Assembly (NCBI GenBank): GCA_042089915.1
Contig: JBELJZ010000007.1
Span: 1-64,000, forward strand
Reading direction: 5' to 3'
Origin: UBA8752 sp002172485
GTDB lineage: Bacteria; Bacteroidota; Bacteroidia; Flavobacteriales_D; Sanyastnellaceae
Length of the DNA stretch: 64,000 nt
Positions 33,136 through 41,310 of this stretch are shown here, one piece after another. The notes beneath the pieces are model-generated. The model saw nothing but the letters and a program-made list of their open reading frames with translations, ran no database searches and was not told the DNA's origin. Made by a program: the position numbers and the translations under genes. The stretch's first letter is position 1, and every line of letters begins with the position of its first letter.

Positions 33136-33693
33136 ATGCGCATCTACACCCGCACAGGCGATGGTGGGGAAACTTCCCTGTTCAATGGCACCCGTGTCCA
33201 GAAGGACGACGCCCGCATCGAAGCCTATGGCACACTTGACGAGCTCAATGCCGTGGTGGGGGGACTGCTCGATCACGAGCTCCTCGCCAACCAGACCGAG
33301 CCCATCCGAGACATTCAGGACCACTTGTTCCGCATCGGCAGTGTCTTCGCCGATCCCGAAGGACCCCGGCCCGGCGCCCTGACCACCAATGACGGGGACA
33401 TCGCCTCCCTCGAACATTGGATCGACACACTTGAAGAGGGCTTGCCTGAACTGCGCCATTTCGTGTTGCCCGGAGGACATCCTGCGCTGAGCCAATGCCA
33501 CCTGGCCCGCACCGTCTGCCGCCGCGCCGAGCGGCGTGCGGTGGCCCTCAACCAATTGGTGGCACAGCCGGAAGTGGCCCTGCGCTACCTCAATCGACTG
33601 AGCGACGCCTTCTTCATGCTCGGTCGCCGCGTGGCCTTCGACGGCGGGGTGAAAGAGGAAAAATGGCCGCGCCCCGCAAAACCCTTCCGATAA
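33136..33693 (+). CDS. mmaB: Cob(I)alamin adenosyltransferase (PduO/MMAB type)
   Basis: Transfers adenosyl from ATP to cobalamin to make coenzyme B12. The 185-residue protein has the ATP-binding N-terminus MRIYTRTGDGGETSLFNG, YGTLDELNAVVG, and the C-terminal CRRAERRAVAL and YLNRLSDAFFMLGR, which are the conserved PduO-type helices with the key Arg and Asp. Together with mce it indicates methylmalonyl-CoA mutase in this organism, though no mutase gene is in the window. Single-gene unit followed by its own-promoter neighbour. Confidence 0.94.
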   Translation: MRIYTRTGDGGETSLFNGTRVQKDDARIEAYGTLDELNAVVGGLLDHELLANQTEPIRDIQDHLFRIGSVFADPEGPRPGALTTNDGDIASLEHWIDTLEEGLPELRHFVLPGGHPALSQCHLARTVCRRAERRAVALNQLVAQPEVALRYLNRLSDAFFMLGRRVAFDGGVKEEKWPRPAKPFR

Positions 33694-33724
33694 CGGAACT
33701 TTTTGTGCCCGGGGCGGATAGGGG

Positions 33725-33754
33725 TTGCACAGAATTGCGACTCGGCTACTTTTG
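33725..33754 (+). promoter_or_regulatory. Best-formed Bacteroidota promoter: TTG-N19-TACTTTTG
   Basis: TTG at 33725-33727, a 19-base spacer, and TACTTTTG at 33747-33754: both elements match the Bacteroidota consensus at ideal spacing. The DUF2795 ATG lies 21 bases beyond, so the leader is short. Confidence 0.75.
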
Positions 33755-33775
33755 CCGCCCCGAACAACAGGAAAG

Positions 33776-33997
33776 ATGTATTGGACTTTGGAACTGGCCT
33801 CCTACTTGGAAGACGCCCCCTGGCCCGCCACGAAGGATGAACTCATTGACTTCGCGATGCGCACGGGTGCCCCGCTTGAAGTGGTGGAGAACCTGCAGCA
33901 AATTGAAGACGACCAAGAGTCCTTTGACACGATTGAAGACATCTGGCCCGACTATCCGTCGAAAGAAGATTTCTTCTTCAACGAGGACGAATACTGA
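33776..33997 (+). CDS. DUF2795 small acidic protein
   Basis: Protein of 73 residues, strongly acidic, in the DUF2795 family. Visible features are the N-terminal LASYLEDAPWPATKDELIDF, APLEVVENLQQIEDD and the very acidic tail ending FFFNEDEY. Function is not established. It is a stand-alone unit with the clearest promoter in the window and a strong terminator 23 bases after its stop, which suggests high, independent expression. AGGAAAG before the ATG is one of the few Shine-Dalgarno-like sequences here. An upstream in-frame extension to 33725 would start inside the promoter. Confidence 0.85.
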   Translation: MYWTLELASYLEDAPWPATKDELIDFAMRTGAPLEVVENLQQIEDDQESFDTIEDIWPDYPSKEDFFFNEDEY

Positions 33998-34020
33998 CGC
34001 ACCGCCGTCCCCAACTGTTC

Positions 34021-34050
34021 ACGCCGGCCTCACCGCCGGCGTTTTTTTTT
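34021..34050 (+). terminator. Strong terminator after DUF2795
   Basis: ACGCCGGC, loop CTCACC, GCCGGCGT followed by a run of T. Works in the plus direction only, since no T-run flanks it on the minus strand. Confidence 0.92.
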
Positions 34051-34053
34051 GCC

Positions 34054-35145
34054 TCATCCAGCCACCTCAACGAGGAGGCGCACACATCGGGGCAACGCGC
34101 TGTCTGGAGCGGCCTCGACAATCGTGGTCTCCGGAAATTGGGCCGACCACAATGCACAGGCCTCCTCGCGGTCTCGCCCGATGCAACGCACCGTCCGCCG
34201 GCCTTCCTCCACGCTGGACAGTGTCCACAATGCCGGCAACGGCGCGTCCGGCGCTGCACCCCGAATGCAGGTTCCGGGAGCGGTAGGGTCCATGAAACTC
34301 CGCACATGCAGCGGGATGTCCGCACGCCTCAGGGGCGCCATGGTGTGGGGATGAAGGACACCGGCACCTGCTCGCCCAAGCAACTCCGCGGTGCTGTGGT
34401 CAAGGTGGGACAGCACCTCCGCAACCGGCCAAAGCCGGGGATCGCCGGTCATGACACCCGGCACATCCTTCCACACGCAAAATCTGTGGGCGGCCACGGC
34501 TTCGGCCAGCAAGGCGCCACTGAAATCCGACCCTTCCCGGCCCAATGTGGTGGGGGTTCCGGACTCCGAGGAGCCCACGAATCCTTGCATCACCGGAATG
34601 ACGCCCTCCCAATCCAATGCCGCCGATCGGATGGCGTTGGCCGTTTGGTCGAGGTCCACCTCCGCGGCACGGTGGGTGCAATTGGTCTTCACCAGCGACC
34701 AGGCCGAGGCCCATTGGGCAGCAATGCCTTCCCGCTCGAGGTGGGCGGCCACCAGGCGTGTGGACCAGCGCTCTCCGAATCCAACCACCGCGTCATAGCC
34801 CGCGTCGGTGCGCGGCTGTCCAAGAAACGAGCCACACAACGTGCGGAACGCGGCCAGATCGCCCTCAAGCAGGTCTGGAGGCAACTCCAAGGCCCCCACC
34901 ACCTCCAAATGGGACGACACGACCGTGGCGATGACCGGTTCGACATCGGTTGCATGCGGCAAAGCCTGCCACACCGCCTCAAGCGCATTGGTCGTCTTGC
35001 CCATCGCACTGACCACAACGGCCAGGTTAAAGCCGGCATCCTCAACATGTTGCAAGTGACGGACGATTCGGGCCAGGTTGCGCACGCCATCCGCATCCCG
35101 GACAGAGGCCCCTCCAAACTTGTGGACGACCCAATTCCGCTTCAT
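34054..35145 (-). CDS. lysC: Aspartate kinase, short form without complete ACT domains
   Basis: Phosphorylates aspartate at the entry to lysine, threonine and methionine synthesis. The kinase domain is intact: VHKFGGASVRDADGVRNLA at the start, VVSAMGKTTNAL, VGFGERWSTRLVAAHL, and TTLGREGSDFSGALLAEAVA with the substrate loop. With 363 residues it is about 80-100 shorter than usual; after AGVLHPHTMAPLRRADIPL only ~75 residues remain, at most one ACT-like remnant instead of two. Feedback control by lysine may therefore be lost or altered. The start lies inside the GNAT stop (ATGA). The stop is 4 bases beyond the DUF2795 terminator. Confidence 0.88.
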   Translation of the reverse strand: MKRNWVVHKFGGASVRDADGVRNLARIVRHLQHVEDAGFNLAVVVSAMGKTTNALEAVWQALPHATDVEPVIATVVSSHLEVVGALELPPDLLEGDLAAFRTLCGSFLGQPRTDAGYDAVVGFGERWSTRLVAAHLEREGIAAQWASAWSLVKTNCTHRAAEVDLDQTANAIRSAALDWEGVIPVMQGFVGSSESGTPTTLGREGSDFSGALLAEAVAAHRFCVWKDVPGVMTGDPRLWPVAEVLSHLDHSTAELLGRAGAGVLHPHTMAPLRRADIPLHVRSFMDPTAPGTCIRGAAPDAPLPALWTLSSVEEGRRTVRCIGRDREEACALWSAQFPETTIVEAAPDSALPRCVRLLVEVAG

Positions 35146-35630
35146 CCTGCGGCCAAGTCTGTCAGCACCTGGCCTTGCAGCCGACCATTGAGCCACTCAC
35201 TTTCCACATCGGCACCCAGCGACCGGTAAAATCCGATGGCGGGAGCGTTCCAATCCAGGACTTGCCATTGCATGTACGCCATGCCCCGACGCTGGGTCTC
35301 TCGGGCCACGGCTGTAAACAGCTGCCGGCCGTATCCCTTGCCCCGCTCTGAGGCGGTGACCACCAGGTCTTCGAGGAACAGGCAGCGCCCATTCCACGTG
35401 CTGTATTTCTCATAGAACAAGGCCATGCCGACCACCTCATCTCGGTCCGCCGGCTCGAGGACCAGCAGACCATACCCTGGCTCAGCCCCAAAACCGTCCG
35501 CCTCGAGTTGTGCTGCGTCGATGTTGACCTGGTCACGCGCTTTCTCGTATTCAGCCAGCTCCAGAATCAATGCCCAGACTGCTGGCACATCGGCTTTGTC
35601 GGCCCACCGGATTCTTCCCTTCCCATGCAT
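35142..35630 (-). CDS. GNAT-family N-acetyltransferase
   Basis: Protein of 162 residues with a complete GNAT fold. The acetyl-CoA loop is ASERGKGYGRQLFTAVA (RxxGxG/A), preceded by CLFLEDLVVT and followed by WQVLDWNAPAIGFYRSLGAD, the usual GNAT motif B. It resembles the spermidine/diamine acetyltransferase-like branch (FLEDLVV, WNAPAI), but the substrate cannot be fixed. The ATG at 35630 follows TACGTTTG by six bases. Translational coupling to aspartokinase (ATGA) is unexplained. Confidence 0.87.
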   Translation of the reverse strand: MHGKGRIRWADKADVPAVWALILELAEYEKARDQVNIDAAQLEADGFGAEPGYGLLVLEPADRDEVVGMALFYEKYSTWNGRCLFLEDLVVTASERGKGYGRQLFTAVARETQRRGMAYMQWQVLDWNAPAIGFYRSLGADVESEWLNGRLQGQVLTDLAAG

Positions 35631-35636
35631 GCACTG

Positions 35637-35650
35637 CAAACGTAGATTGC
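35637..35650. promoter_or_regulatory. Two divergent -7 boxes sharing one TA step
   Basis: The sequence CAAACGTAGATTGC reads TACGTTTG on the minus strand (35637-35644, six bases before the GNAT ATG) and TAGATTGC on the plus strand (35643-35650, ten bases before the cvpA ATG). Both boxes use the same TA at 35643-35644. The whole divergent region is 30 bases long. Confidence 0.5.
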
Positions 35651-35660
35651 GGGTCGCATC

Positions 35661-36164
35661 ATGCCTGAAGGAATTTCTCCACTGGACATCGCATTGGCCC
35701 TCCCGTTTCTCTGGGCGGCCATCCGCGGCATGCGGAAAGGCCTCATCATGGAAGTCACCGGCCTCGCGGCCTTGTTTCTCGGAGCCTACGCCGCGCTGTT
35801 CCTCTCGGACTTCGCAGCCCAATGGCTGGATTCAGAATTCGCCATTGGCGAGGCTTACCTCGGCATCACCGCCTTCGCGATCACCTTTCTGGCGGTCGCC
35901 ATTGGGGTCAACCTGCTGGGCCGTGTCATCGAAAAACTCGTGGACATCACGGCTCTAAAACCACTCGATCGACTGGGAGGGCTCGTCTTTGCCACAGGCC
36001 GGGCTTGGCTGTTCTGGTCGATCGTGGTCATGCTCGTTCAAGGCACACTGGGTGGCGAGGTGATCCCCTTGGAATGGCGGGAGGGCAGCCACCTCTGGCC
36101 TGCCCTCGACACCAGTGCGCGCTGGCTGTTGCCCATCCTCGATCCTTGGATTCCCACCCTCTGA
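35661..36164 (+). CDS. CvpA-family membrane protein
   Basis: Membrane protein of 167 residues in the CvpA (colicin V production) family. Four hydrophobic segments are visible, beginning PLDIALALPFLWAAIRGMRK, with GLIMEVTGLAALFLGAYAAL, FLAVAIGVNLLGRVIEKLV and DRLGGLVFATGRAWLFW, matching the family order. In other bacteria CvpA affects envelope integrity and purine-related phenotypes; the mechanism is uncertain. DUF1801 follows with no spacing. Confidence 0.87.
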   Translation: MPEGISPLDIALALPFLWAAIRGMRKGLIMEVTGLAALFLGAYAALFLSDFAAQWLDSEFAIGEAYLGITAFAITFLAVAIGVNLLGRVIEKLVDITALKPLDRLGGLVFATGRAWLFWSIVVMLVQGTLGGEVIPLEWREGSHLWPALDTSARWLLPILDPWIPTL

Positions 36165-36614
36165 ATGGCCGACACTGCCTCCTTCATTGCGGGCCTGCCT
36201 GAAGACCGCCAAGCCCCGGTCAGCGCCCTGATTGACGCCCTTCGCACACACCTGCCGGAAGGCTTCGCCGAGCACTGTGACGGCCGAATGGTGCACTTCG
36301 CCGTGCCGCACGGCCTCTATCCCGACGGATATCACTGCAACCCGAAGCAACCGCTTCCATTCATTTCAGTGGCGTCCACCAAAGGACACATCGGCTTGCA
36401 CCACATGGGCATCTATGCCGACCCGGCGCTGTTGCAGTTCGTGGAATCCCATTGGGATGCGGCGTCCTGCGGAAAGCTCGACATGGGAAAAGGGTGTGTG
36501 CGGTTCAAGAAACCCGAGCGCTTGACAGCTGCGGTCCCCTTGCTGCAGCAGGTCTTCGAGCAGATGTCTCCCGCGCAATGGATCGCGCGCTACGAAGGGG
36601 CTTTCAAACGTTGA
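36165..36614 (+). CDS. DUF1801 domain protein
   Basis: Soluble protein of 149 residues in the DUF1801 (YdhG-like) superfamily. Typical parts are APVSALIDALRTHLPEGF, FISVASTKGHIGLHHMGIYA and LDMGKGCVRFKKPERL. The fold is known from structural surveys, but no enzymatic role is agreed. It begins at the base after the cvpA stop, and its last 11 bases overlap the end of the phosphomutase gene on the other strand. Confidence 0.85.
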   Translation: MADTASFIAGLPEDRQAPVSALIDALRTHLPEGFAEHCDGRMVHFAVPHGLYPDGYHCNPKQPLPFISVASTKGHIGLHHMGIYADPALLQFVESHWDAASCGKLDMGKGCVRFKKPERLTAAVPLLQQVFEQMSPAQWIARYEGAFKR

Positions 36615-38319
36615 CCTCCACACCAACGTCGCGGCCCAACCGGGCCATGCGCTCCCCGAGGGCAGCCCACACCTCACCATAGGCTTCGGTTTCCGACCAC
36701 GTCGACTTCACGGAGAAATAGAACTTGATCTTCGACTCCGTCCCCGAAGGACGGGCGGTCACCAAGGCTCCGTCCTCGGTCAGGAACTGGATCACATTGG
36801 ATGGCGGCAAGCCGTTCCACCCGTCGAGGTGGTCCCGGACTTCTGCCACGGTCTCCCCGCCCAAGGTGGCGGGTGGCGCGCTGCGGAACCCCTTCATCAT
36901 GGCGCGGATCTCTTCCGCACCGGAAATGCCCTCCCGCTTGAGTGAAACCAAGGCCTCGCGGTAGACGCCGTGGTGGCGGTGCAAGTCCCGCAGCCGATCG
37001 AGCAGGGTGCGCCCCCGCCGCCATTCCACATCCGCCACTTCGGCGATCATGCAGGCTGCCGCGATGGCGTCCTTGTCCCGCACCTCATCGCCAATCAAGT
37101 AGCCATAGCTCTCTTCGCCCCCCACCAGGAAGCGGCCGCGTCCTTCGCGCTCCCGGATCTCAGATGCAATCCACTTGAATCCGGTCAACGTTTCGGCCAC
37201 GGGGATGTCAAATTCAGCGGAGATGTCGGAGATCAGACGGGTGGTCACCACGGTCCGGGCGACGAAATCCCCTTCCTCCAACTCCCCGCGTTCGGCCTTG
37301 GCTTTGAGCACGTAATGGACCAGAAGGGCGGCCATCTCATTGCCGTTCAGCAGTCGGAATGTGCCGTCCTCCTGGCGCACTGCCGCCCCCACCCGATCGC
37401 TGTCGGGGTCAGTGGCCAGAACGAGTTGAGCACCGGAGTCCGCGGCGCGATCGAGCGCCAGCTTCAAGGCGCTGGCCTCCTCGGGATTGGGGCTGTCCAC
37501 CGTGGGGAAGTCCCCGTCCGGCTCCGCTTGAGAAGCCAAGATCTCCACATTCCGGAACCCGCAGGCAGCGAGCGCCGGCGCCATGCTGACCGCACCGGTG
37601 CCGTGCAATGGCGAGTAAACGATGCCCAAGTCGCTCCCTTCCCCGGTGAGGTGCTCGCTGATGCGGTGGGCGGCGATGGCGTCATGGTAATCGGTGTCGA
37701 GCTGGGCGTCAATCGTGCAGATGAGCGGGTCGTTGGCGGCTGCGCGCTTCACTGCTGACAAGCCGTCGACTGCACGCACGCATTCGATGATGCCCTGGTC
37801 ATGGGGGGGAACAATCTGCCCACCATCGCTCCAATAGACCTTGTATCCGTTGTACTCCTTCGGATTGTGGCTGGCCGTGATGACGATGCCCGCCTGACAA
37901 CCGAGCCGGCGAATGGCGAAGCTGAGCTCGGGCGTGGGACGAAGGGAGGGAAAGAGGTGGACCGCCAAGCCATTTCCGGCCAATACCTCCGCCGCCACCT
38001 GCGTAAACGCATCACTTTGGTGTCGACTGTCATGGGCAATGGCCACAGCTGGCGTGCCTTCCCCTTCGTGGGAGGAGAGGATGTAGTCCGCAAGCCCTTG
38101 TGTTGCCATGGCCACGACCGCGTGGTTCATGCGGTTGGTTCCCGGGGCCATGAGGCCCCGCATGCCACCGGTCCCAAAGGCCAAGTCCCGGTGGAAGGCT
38201 TCTTGCAACGCCGTGGTGTCAGCGTCGTTCAACATCGCCTGCACCGCTTGTCGGGTATCTGCATCGTGCGGCGCCTGCGTCCACATCTGGGCGCGTTCTC
38301 GGATGGCGTCGAGGTTCAT
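36604..38319 (-). CDS. Phosphoglucomutase/phosphomannomutase family enzyme
   Basis: Alpha-D-phosphohexomutase of 571 residues. The phosphoserine loop is VITASHNPKEYNGYK; the metal loop is ATDPDSDRVGAAV (DxDxDR); the sugar loop is FLVGGEESYGYL; the phosphate loop is VTARPSGTESKIKF. All four signatures are intact. Length and the GEESYGYL loop fit the phosphoglucomutase 2-like group common in Bacteroidota. It probably supplies glucose 1-phosphate to rmlA and the dTDP-rhamnose route, in line with rfbD just upstream (ATGA overlap). Confidence 0.92.
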   Translation of the reverse strand: MNLDAIRERAQMWTQAPHDADTRQAVQAMLNDADTTALQEAFHRDLAFGTGGMRGLMAPGTNRMNHAVVAMATQGLADYILSSHEGEGTPAVAIAHDSRHQSDAFTQVAAEVLAGNGLAVHLFPSLRPTPELSFAIRRLGCQAGIVITASHNPKEYNGYKVYWSDGGQIVPPHDQGIIECVRAVDGLSAVKRAAANDPLICTIDAQLDTDYHDAIAAHRISEHLTGEGSDLGIVYSPLHGTGAVSMAPALAACGFRNVEILASQAEPDGDFPTVDSPNPEEASALKLALDRAADSGAQLVLATDPDSDRVGAAVRQEDGTFRLLNGNEMAALLVHYVLKAKAERGELEEGDFVARTVVTTRLISDISAEFDIPVAETLTGFKWIASEIREREGRGRFLVGGEESYGYLIGDEVRDKDAIAAACMIAEVADVEWRRGRTLLDRLRDLHRHHGVYREALVSLKREGISGAEEIRAMMKGFRSAPPATLGGETVAEVRDHLDGWNGLPPSNVIQFLTEDGALVTARPSGTESKIKFYFSVKSTWSETEAYGEVWAALGERMARLGRDVGVEVNV

Positions 38320-39221
38320 GGGGTCTCGTTTCTGGAGGTCGAAGTGGTGTTGGGGAATTTCGCCCGCAAACAAGAAATCAACGCCGCTTTCCAACCCACC
38401 GATTTGCGGCCGAGGACCCTGAAAAACGCACGCTCGTCCAACTTGCTGTAGGCTGGCCGTCTGGCTTTGGTGGGGTACGCTGAGCTGGGCACCGGCGCCA
38501 CCTCCACTTCAGGAGCGCGCTCCGCCAAGATCGCGGTGGCAAAGCCATGCCATGTGGTGGCTCCTTCATGGCCGTAATGGTGGACCCCTGCAGTCTGACC
38601 GGCATCGCGGGCCTGCAAGTCCAGCCAGTCCAAAAGGTCTTCAGCCAGATGTCCGGCGTGAGTGGGACACCCTACCTGGTCGTCCACCACCGTCAGTCGA
38701 GGATGGGATTCGGCCAGCCGCAGCATGGTGTTGAGGAAATTGTGGCCCTCCCGGTCGTAGAGCCAACTGACTCGAACGATGGAAGCCTTGGGACAAGCCC
38801 GAAGAACCGCCTGCTCGCCGGCGAGCTTGGATGCACCATACACGCCAATGGGCGCAGTGGGGGCTGAGGCGGGAATGGGGGTGGTTGCCGTCCCGTCAAA
38901 CACGTAGTCGGTGCTGATGTGAATGAGTCGAATGTCCAGCTGCGCGCAGGCTTCTGCCAGCCGAGCCGGCGCCTCCGCATTCAATCGGTGGGCGAGATCC
39001 GCGTGGTCTTCGGCATCGTCCACTGCGGTGTAGGCGGCGCAATGAATCACCGCGTCGGGTTGGAAACGGTCCACAACGGATGCGGCCTCCTCTGGTTGGG
39101 CCAAGTCCCAATCGGAGCGGCTGCAGCCCAACAGGGTCCATCCCCGCTGTGCTGCTTCACCCTGTAAGGACATCAGGCGACCGCCCAATTGCCCTGTTGT
39201 TCCGGTGATCATCACGCGCAT
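38316..39221 (-). CDS. rfbD: dTDP-4-dehydrorhamnose reductase
   Basis: Last enzyme of dTDP-L-rhamnose synthesis. The 301-residue extended SDR has MITGTTGQLGGRLM for NADPH, IHISTDYVFDGTA, GVYGASKLAGEQAVL with the catalytic YxxxK, and IVRVSWLYDREGHNFLNTML. The start at 39221 is four bases after TTCCTTTG. It forms a two-gene unit with the phosphohexomutase. rmlA is 15 kb away; rmlB and rmlC are not in the window. Confidence 0.9.
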   Translation of the reverse strand: MRVMITGTTGQLGGRLMSLQGEAAQRGWTLLGCSRSDWDLAQPEEAASVVDRFQPDAVIHCAAYTAVDDAEDHADLAHRLNAEAPARLAEACAQLDIRLIHISTDYVFDGTATTPIPASAPTAPIGVYGASKLAGEQAVLRACPKASIVRVSWLYDREGHNFLNTMLRLAESHPRLTVVDDQVGCPTHAGHLAEDLLDWLDLQARDAGQTAGVHHYGHEGATTWHGFATAILAERAPEVEVAPVPSSAYPTKARRPAYSKLDERAFFRVLGRKSVGWKAALISCLRAKFPNTTSTSRNETP

Positions 39222-39225
39222 GGCA

Positions 39226-39233
39226 CAAAGGAA
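39226..39233 (-). promoter_or_regulatory. Putative -7 box (TTCCTTTG) four bases before rfbD
   Basis: Minus-strand TTCCTTTG, TGCC, ATG. One mismatch to TAnnTTTG; a TTG lies 15 bases upstream. Confidence 0.35.
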
Positions 39234-39295
39234 AACGGAACGCCCGTCCAATCTGGCACGCTTTCTGCCGTTTCAAGAACAAACCCACGTTCACC

Positions 39296-39979
39296 ATGCG
39301 CTTTCCCACCCTCTTCCGGTTGTCCGGACTTCTTGCACTCCTTCTGATCTTGACGGACGCCCAGGCCCAGCGCCGCAGCGGCAGAGGCGGCTTCTTTCAG
39401 CCCCAACGCCCCGGCGCCATTGAACTCAGCGGTGCAGCCCTGCTGTCGAACGATGCGGCCACCGCGGACCTCCTCGTCCACCCCGGCGTGGAACTCACCT
39501 GGATCGGCCGCGCACCCGGCCCCATCCACACCGGCATCCGACTCGGGTTGGGCCAATTGGACCACACCCAAAGTGCAGCCAGCTCCGACGCAGAAAGCGC
39601 CGATACAGAGACGCGCACCCGGTTGCTGCTCCCCGAAGTCTCCTCGGTCTTGAGGCTGGATCCCTTCCGAGGCGGCATTCGCCCTTTCGTGGAGGGGGAA
39701 ATCGGATTGGCGGCGTCGCTCCTCGACGAACGCACCTTCGATGACCAGGGCCAGCGCACGGCTTACGGCATACCCGCTTACGATGCCACCGCACACTGTG
39801 GATGGGCTGCTGGGGCGCGGCTGCGTCTGGGGGAAGGGGTCTTCCTCGCGTTGCGCTACGGCAAGCGGTTCGGTGGTGCACTCGACCTGCCCGAACCCGC
39901 ACAGGAGCCCACCGTCATGCCCGCGCAACTCGATGGCCAGCGCAGTCGGGCCTCTGCGGGATTCAGTTTCGCATTCTGA
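39296..39979 (+). CDS. Putative outer membrane beta-barrel protein
   Basis: I do not recognise a named family. The 227-residue protein has a clear signal peptide (LFRLSGLLALLLILTDAQA, cleavage before QRRSG). It then shows alternating hydrophobic strands such as GIRLGLGQLDHTQS, IRPFVEGEIGLAASLL and VFLALRYGKRFGG, and ends in phenylalanine (SAGFSFAF). This is the usual appearance of a small 8-10-strand outer membrane barrel. It sits alone between divergent rfbD and the convergent MacB-like permease. Function unknown. Confidence 0.7.
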   Translation: MRFPTLFRLSGLLALLLILTDAQAQRRSGRGGFFQPQRPGAIELSGAALLSNDAATADLLVHPGVELTWIGRAPGPIHTGIRLGLGQLDHTQSAASSDAESADTETRTRLLLPEVSSVLRLDPFRGGIRPFVEGEIGLAASLLDERTFDDQGQRTAYGIPAYDATAHCGWAAGARLRLGEGVFLALRYGKRFGGALDLPEPAQEPTVMPAQLDGQRSRASAGFSFAF

Positions 39980-39994
39980 CCCTTTGGAGGGACA

Positions 39995-41233
39995 TCAGGC
40001 CGCCCGCATCGCTTCCACCGGATCCATGCGGGCGGCTTGCATGGCGGGCGCCAAACCCGCTACCACCCCGCTGGCGACGGCGATGCCCAAACCGAGCAGG
40101 AACCGGTCCAGTCCAAACACGAGGGACAGGCCATCCGAGGTCGCATTCACCCCTGCCACCAGCAAGCCCACGGCCAACAGCGCAAGCAGGGCTCCGATGA
40201 CACACAGGGCTACCGCCTCGGTCAGAAACTGGGCCAGCACGAAGCTGCGCTTCGCCCCGAGTGCCTTCTGCACTCCGATGAGGGGGGTCCGCTCCTTGAC
40301 GGAGACAAACATGATGTTGGCGACGGAAAAACATCCGATCAGGATGGCAAAGGCGCCAATGAACCACACCCCGTATTCCACGCGGCCGAAGAGGACATCG
40401 ATGAAGGCCGTGAGCATCTCCACCTCGTTGACAGCGAAATCCGAATCGTCCCGCGGGTGCAGCCGACGGAGTGGACGGTAGGCCGCAATGACCTCGCCTT
40501 TCAAATCCTCGAGGTCCACCCCTTCCCTGGCCCGGACCAGGATGCTGGTTTTGACACTTCGAAAGTTGACGAGCTGGCGACCGAACGTCACCGGGATGAA
40601 GGCCACCTTGTCAAAGCCATCGCCGACCAAGGAGGACCCTTCCTGGGCCAGCACCCCAATCACTTCGACATGGCGGCCATCCAAGGTGCAGGATTGGCCA
40701 ATGGCGCTGCCACCAGGGAAGAGCCGGTCCACGAGTTCCCTTCCCAGCACCACCACGGGGACCGCCGCCTGAATCTCCCGCGCGGTGAAGAACCGGCCCG
40801 CTTCGATGTCCAGTTCGATGGCGTCCGGATAGCCCATCGTCACAGCGGCCAACTGGGCGCCCTCGAAGCTGTTGTTGCCCCGTTCGAGGGTCACGCTGCT
40901 GCCCGTCTGGAAGGCCACACTGCGGGCGGAGGGGAGACGCTCCCGAAGCAATTCCGCATCCTCCAGGGTCGGATCCCGTCGCAACGCGTATTTCCACCAG
41001 GGGTAATCCGAGGAGAACGTCCACGGCATTTTTTCCACGAAAAGCACATCGCTCCGGACCGAACTGAAGATGCCCTTGAGGTTTTCCTCGAGCGAGTCAG
41101 ACACTGCGAAAACCGCCGTGATCATGAAGATGCCGATCATCACGCCAAGCAGGGACAGCAGGGTGCGCAACCGATTGGTGACCAACGATTGCCAGGCTTG
41201 GACGAAGCTTTCCACAAACAACCTGCGCGACAT
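39995..41233 (-). CDS. MacB-like ABC transporter permease
   Basis: Membrane protein of 412 residues: one N-terminal helix in RTLLSLLGVMIGIFMITAVF, a large MacB periplasmic core domain, and three C-terminal helices with FSVANIMFVSVKERTPLIGV and KALGAKRSFVLAQFL (FtsX motif). Such proteins use the energy of a partner ATPase for transport or signalling across the periplasm; no ATPase or membrane-fusion gene is adjacent. The ATG follows TAGCTTTG by five bases. It is divergent to purH. Confidence 0.88.
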   Translation of the reverse strand: MSRRLFVESFVQAWQSLVTNRLRTLLSLLGVMIGIFMITAVFAVSDSLEENLKGIFSSVRSDVLFVEKMPWTFSSDYPWWKYALRRDPTLEDAELLRERLPSARSVAFQTGSSVTLERGNNSFEGAQLAAVTMGYPDAIELDIEAGRFFTAREIQAAVPVVVLGRELVDRLFPGGSAIGQSCTLDGRHVEVIGVLAQEGSSLVGDGFDKVAFIPVTFGRQLVNFRSVKTSILVRAREGVDLEDLKGEVIAAYRPLRRLHPRDDSDFAVNEVEMLTAFIDVLFGRVEYGVWFIGAFAILIGCFSVANIMFVSVKERTPLIGVQKALGAKRSFVLAQFLTEAVALCVIGALLALLAVGLLVAGVNATSDGLSLVFGLDRFLLGLGIAVASGVVAGLAPAMQAARMDPVEAMRAA

Positions 41234-41238
41234 GGGAC

Positions 41239-41246
41239 CAAAGCTA
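41239..41246 (-). promoter_or_regulatory. Putative -7 box (TAGCTTTG) five bases before the MacB-like gene
   Basis: Exact TAnnTTTG match on the minus strand, then GTCCC and ATG. The divergent purH gene has TAATTTCG at 41279-41286, 24 bases before its ATG. Confidence 0.5.
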
Positions 41247-41310
41247 CTGCAGGGGTGGCAGGGGCTGAGGTTGTGGGCTAATTTCGCGCCCTTCGATTCC
41301 CCTGTCCGCC

